64,000 bases of DNA, taken from the NCBI GenBank assembly GCA_017441385.1, contig JAFRXY010000083.1:48168-112167 (forward strand), written 5' to 3'. The translations under genes were made by a program, and so were the position numbers. The notes under the pieces were generated by a model. That model did no database searches. It worked only from the letters and a program-made list of their open reading frames with translations, and was not told where the DNA came from. Every line of letters starts with the position of its first letter. Within the stretch, counting starts at the first letter, position 1. This DNA is from Clostridia bacterium. Lineage in GTDB: Bacteria; Bacillota; Clostridia; Oscillospirales; Acutalibacteraceae. Of the stretch, positions 61,266 to 64,000 are shown in pieces.

Positions 61266-62645
61266 TTATGCCGCTGTCGGTGAGGTGGCGGAATTGTCGG
61301 ATGCAACGGAAGACGCCGATGTCGGGGATGCAGAGGTGGAAGGCGTTGCCGAGGTGGAGGACGTTGTAGTGGTTGCTGCTATCGCGGAGGTCTCCGAAGT
61401 TTCTGAAGTGGTCGAAGCGGCATCAGTTGTGAGGGAAATTGAGGGTGCGCTCGATGTTGTGGGAAGATCAATCAAGTAGGGATTTCCGGAAGTCCATTTG
61501 TCGGACGGATCCCAGCCCCTGAATTCTCCGTCGGTATTTCGCTTTGGAACGCCGGCGCCGGCCGGTCCGGATGCTGTCACTACGTTGACCTGCGTTCCGA
61601 TGGGACAATTGTCGTAAATCCACTTGCTGTCCCGGACGCACATTCTGATGCAGCCGTGAGAGGCGTCCCTGCCCAGCTTATCGTATTCGTCGTCCTGAAG
61701 GGTATCGGCTCTTTGTTTGTCATACGGTACGGAATGGAAGAGATAATTATTCCCGATGCTGCTGCAATACTGCCCATAGCAAGGGCCGACCAGCAAGCGC
61801 CATCTGTATTTGGCCTTGATCTTATACATGCCGGTTTTTGTGGGGGAAGTCCCTTTTTTGCCGGTCGAAACCGTGAAGCATTTAATCAGCACACTGTATC
61901 CTCCTGTGCTGTCCTTTCCGTAAACCGCAGCAGACTGGCTGCCGGTATATACAACAATATAATACTTCGACTTGTAATCGGGACTTTTGATATATTGCAT
62001 GTTATTCTTTTTGGGTTGCGTCGCCGTCGTGGTTTTTGCGGTCGTTGTCGTGGTTTTTGCAGTCGTTGTCTGCACGGCCGGATTGCTCACCGTCACATTG
62101 AACGAAGCAGATTTGCCGCCGTACTTGACAGTGACCCTCTGGGTGCCTGCTTTGGAAAAGTTTGAAGGTGTGCAGGTGAAGCCGCTGGAAATGATCTTGG
62201 TAGATTTGCTGGCATAGGTGACAGTCAGCTTCAAGCCATCGGGCGACAGCTTCTCCCCTACCTTATATGCAAGTTTCGTGGGCTTTGATTTGATTCTCAC
62301 AGATGTGACATAATTCTTCACAGCCACATTGAAGCTGGTCTTTTTGCCCTTGTATTTCACCGTGATCTTCTGCGTGCCCACCTTGCTGAGTTTGGTCGGT
62401 GAACATGTAAAACCGCTGGAAACGGTTTTCTTGCTCTTATTTGAATATTTCACTGTCAGTTTCAGACCCTTGGTGGAAAGACTTCCGCCAAGTTTATAGT
62501 TCAGCTTGGTCGGCTTGGATTTCACAGAAATCGAGGTCACTTTCTTTGTGGAGGCGAACACCTCCATGCCGACATAAATCCCGCTGGGCAGCACCACTGT
62601 CATCAGAGCCAGCACCAGAATGAGGGAAATCATTCGCTTCTTCAT
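61266..62645 (-). CDS. Secreted L,D-transpeptidase with two Ig-like domains
   Basis: This 459-residue protein has a signal peptide, two tandem Ig-like domains of the Big3/4 kind (about 35-190; each with SKPTKLNYK or SKPTKLAYK and VTVKY/ITVKY), a Thr/Lys-rich linker, and a YkuD domain (about 225-370). The active site reads ASHGCIRMC with an upstream LFHSVPY. The C-terminal 60 residues are almost all Ser, Thr and Ala, like a mucin-type tail. It remodels peptidoglycan outside the cell. The catalytic domain is closely related to the enzyme at 26498. ATG 62645 has AAAGGA upstream. Confidence 0.9.
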   Translation of the reverse strand: MKKRMISLILVLALMTVVLPSGIYVGMEVFASTKKVTSISVKSKPTKLNYKLGGSLSTKGLKLTVKYSNKSKKTVSSGFTCSPTKLSKVGTQKITVKYKGKKTSFNVAVKNYVTSVRIKSKPTKLAYKVGEKLSPDGLKLTVTYASKSTKIISSGFTCTPSNFSKAGTQRVTVKYGGKSASFNVTVSNPAVQTTTAKTTTTTAKTTTATQPKKNNMQYIKSPDYKSKYYIVVYTGSQSAAVYGKDSTGGYSVLIKCFTVSTGKKGTSPTKTGMYKIKAKYRWRLLVGPCYGQYCSSIGNNYLFHSVPYDKQRADTLQDDEYDKLGRDASHGCIRMCVRDSKWIYDNCPIGTQVNVVTASGPAGAGVPKRNTDGEFRGWDPSDKWTSGNPYLIDLPTTSSAPSISLTTDAASTTSETSETSAIAATTTTSSTSATPSTSASPTSASSVASDNSATSPTAA

Positions 62646-62680
62646 CAATCATCCGTCCTTTCATACAGCAATAAGATAAA

Positions 62681-63112
62681 TCATGTCAATTCCCATTCTT
62701 CAACGGTTACACATCGCAATTCTCTGAACTGCCTTAACTGTTTATCATTTGTCAGAAAAACATCACAGCCTGCGTCTATTGCCACTGCAAGCTGCAAGGA
62801 ATCCATCGCTTTGAAGCAGGGATAATCCGCTCTTATCCTCGCTGCCGCCTTTGCGATGTCGACCGAAATCGAAAGCAGATCAATTCCGCATGCATCCGTA
62901 AACTCAAAAAACACGTCAATCTTTTCTTGATTATCGGTTCGATACGGATAAACCAGATATTCTGAACAAGTGATAACAGATGACACTATCGTTTTTTCAA
63001 AAGACAAAATCTCCTCTAGTATATTCTTCGTTTTATTTCCAAAATGAACGTCGCTGTCAAGAAAATTAATCAAAGGCGTTGTGTCAAGAAACACCTTATT
63101 ATATCCTGTCAT
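62681..63112 (-). CDS. PIN-domain toxin (VapC-like)
   Basis: This 143-residue protein is a PIN-type ribonuclease. The acidic metal ligands are visible: FLDTTPLINFL (first Asp), CSEYLVY (Glu), AMDSLQLAVAI (Asp) and LTNDKQL (Asp). Such toxins cut tRNA or rRNA when the antitoxin is lost. The ATG at 63112 has AAGGAG upstream and lies inside the antitoxin gene (14-bp overlap), the usual order of antitoxin first, toxin second. It is not assignable to a known VapC target. Confidence 0.88.
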   Translation of the reverse strand: MTGYNKVFLDTTPLINFLDSDVHFGNKTKNILEEILSFEKTIVSSVITCSEYLVYPYRTDNQEKIDVFFEFTDACGIDLLSISVDIAKAAARIRADYPCFKAMDSLQLAVAIDAGCDVFLTNDKQLRQFRELRCVTVEEWELT

Positions 63113-63320
63113 TTTCACGAAGCTCCTTTACATACTTGTCAGGATCATCCGCAAACAATTTCTTGCCGTGCCCCATAAAACGGCTGAGATCAACTTTTTT
63201 TTCCGACGGTGTTTCGCTGATATCGGCGGTAATCGTAACTCTTTGTCCCTTTTTCAGTTCTATCTTATCGCTGATCACAATATGGAATCCATCGTAATAT
63301 CCGTTTACAGTAGTCAACAT
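63099..63320 (-). CDS. Putative antitoxin partner of the PIN toxin
   Basis: This 73-residue protein starts with a beta-rich segment (GYYDGFHIVISDKIELKKGQ) and ends in a helix (DDPDKYVKELREND), with a basic/acidic middle. It precedes and overlaps the PIN-toxin gene, so it is the likely antitoxin by position. It has GGAGG 8 nt before the ATG and a good promoter 42 bp upstream. No named antitoxin family was recognised. Confidence 0.75.
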   Translation of the reverse strand: MLTTVNGYYDGFHIVISDKIELKKGQRVTITADISETPSEKKVDLSRFMGHGKKLFADDPDKYVKELRENDRI

Positions 63321-63361
63321 GTTATTTCCTCCTCGTTTTGAATGATCGTGTCCTTATTCTC

Positions 63362-63390
63362 AGTTTATCATAACCGTCCGTCTTTGTCAA
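63362..63390 (-). promoter_or_regulatory. Predicted promoter of the toxin-antitoxin genes
   Basis: Minus strand TTGACA (63385-63390), 17-bp spacer, TAAACT (63362-63367), with an extended TGA before the -10. Confidence 0.7.
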
Positions 63391-63455
63391 GCCGGACAGC
63401 GGAGAACGGTATGATACGCGGAATGAAGTCACATCATCATTTCTCGCATAAAAAT

Positions 63456-63492
63456 TTCCCCGCCAGACCTTGTTGTAAAGTCTGGCGGGGAA
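63456..63492 (-). terminator. Terminator of clpC
   Basis: TTCCCCGCCAGAC (63456-63468) and GTCTGGCGGGGAA (63480-63492) form a perfect 13-bp stem; on the minus strand the stem is followed by ATTTTTATG. Confidence 0.88.
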
Positions 63493-63523
63493 TTGATTTG
63501 GCTGACTGTAATACGGAAAAGAC

Positions 63524-64000
63524 TTACTTCTTGCTGATTTTCAATTCATCGTCGTAGCTCACCGAAATGCTGTCACCGGGACGGACTTCTCCTTCCAGAA
63601 TCTTCTCGGAAAGTCTGTCCTCTATCTCCGACTGAATGGCTCTGCGGATGGGGCGCGCGCCGTAGACCGGGTCAAAGCCGTGTTTGGCGATGGTCTTGGC
63701 TACGCTCGGCTCAAAGGTCACGTCGATCTCCATCTCCTGAATTCTCTTGGCCAGCGTGCGGAGCATTCTCTCCGCGATCTGTTCCACATCTTCTTCGCTG
63801 AGCTTGCGGAATACGATGATGTCGTCCAGACGGTTGATGAATTCGGGGCGGAAGGTGTTTTTCAGCTCGCTCATGACCGCCGCTTTGATATTTTCGTAAT
63901 CCTGCTGGGCTTTGTTGTCATCCGACTGTCCGAAGCCCATGGCATTCGCACCGCCGGTGATAATTCTGGCGCCGAGGTTGGAGGTCATGATGATGACGGT
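63524..64000 (-). CDS. clpC: ClpC-type Clp ATPase, C-terminal part
   Basis: The 158 C-terminal residues are in the window and the gene continues past the right edge. It has the end of the second AAA+ domain (TVIIMTSNLGA, FRPEFINRLDDIIVF) and the Clp C-terminal D2-small domain (GFDPVYGARPIRRAIQSEIED). ClpC unfolds proteins for ClpP and in Firmicutes is used in stress control. The match to ClpC rather than ClpE or ClpB is by sequence feel over this segment only. A strong terminator follows the stop. Confidence 0.85.
   Translation of the reverse strand, partial: TVIIMTSNLGARIITGGANAMGFGQSDDNKAQQDYENIKAAVMSELKNTFRPEFINRLDDIIVFRKLSEEDVEQIAERMLRTLAKRIQEMEIDVTFEPSVAKTIAKHGFDPVYGARPIRRAIQSEIEDRLSEKILEGEVRPGDSISVSYDDELKISKK

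Overview
The window reads as ordinary chromosome from a Gram-positive anaerobe of the class Clostridia, most likely a gut-type relative of Oscillospiraceae/Ruminococcus. The evidence is a CIRCE-controlled hrcA-grpE-dnaK-dnaJ operon, a ClpC-type Clp ATPase, an anaerobic ribonucleotide reductase activase (NrdG), a YhaO/YhaN-like nuclease pair beside SbcCD, many lipoproteins, BspA-type leucine-rich-repeat and Big2 surface proteins, two L,D-transpeptidases, and a CotH/VTC/DUF4956 cluster. The taxon is inferred from gene content only. I see no rRNA, tRNA, CRISPR array, insertion sequence or prophage.

Layout, left: 1-4.5 kb holds the edge of a PfkB-type sugar kinase and sbcD-sbcC (minus strand). 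4.8-8.9 kb is a monosaccharide ABC importer (chvE-mmsA-mmsB). 9.1-14.7 kb has a large secreted repeat protein, a zinc-ribbon protein, a YigZ/IMPACT protein and three small lipoproteins. 14.8-19.8 kb is a four-gene operon: a membrane-anchored CotH-like kinase, a Cthe_2159-type carbohydrate-binding lipoprotein, a VTC-type polyphosphate polymerase and a DUF4956 membrane protein. It looks like a surface-modification or polyphosphate system and is the best functional lead here. 20-30.5 kb has an Ldh-family dehydrogenase, the YhaO/YhaN-like pair, an L,D-transpeptidase, nrdG, an Rpn-type nuclease with an 11-unit EGRA repeat, and a small helical protein.

Layout, right: 30.8-35.9 kb is the heat-shock operon. 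36-47.6 kb (minus strand) has tldD-tldE, a membrane protein with an acidic tail, galU, a RING/zinc-ribbon membrane protein, a 1058-residue LRR/Big2 surface protein, a DRE-TIM aldolase and an acyltransferase. 47.9-51.8 kb is a GntR(YtrA)-ABC ATPase-permease operon. 51.9-55.9 kb is a hybrid histidine kinase and an HD-GYP response regulator. 56-64 kb has a TetR regulator with a divergent lipoprotein hydrolase, a probably damaged surface protein, an rRNA methyltransferase (rlmD), a second L,D-transpeptidase, a PIN-type toxin-antitoxin pair and the 3' end of clpC.

The most unusual DNA signal is a set of intergenic elements built of tandem 7-bp units. Three composite copies (18933-19077, 47621-47737, 49266-49333) have the same block order: NAGGTAG heptads, a short linker, CACTTCC-like heptads, then CACTGAC-like heptads. 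All three point the same way relative to the gene downstream and end about 15-25 nt before its start codon. A second family (GAATAGT heptads plus a GAGCGCTTCGCGCT motif) lies before grpE, dnaJ and the ABC ATPase gene. Every copy sits in transcribed, untranslated DNA between genes or in a 5' leader. One copy even supplies the last codons of the GntR regulator.

Start codons were chosen by Shine-Dalgarno spacing. Promoters, terminators and hairpins were read by eye and have not been tested.
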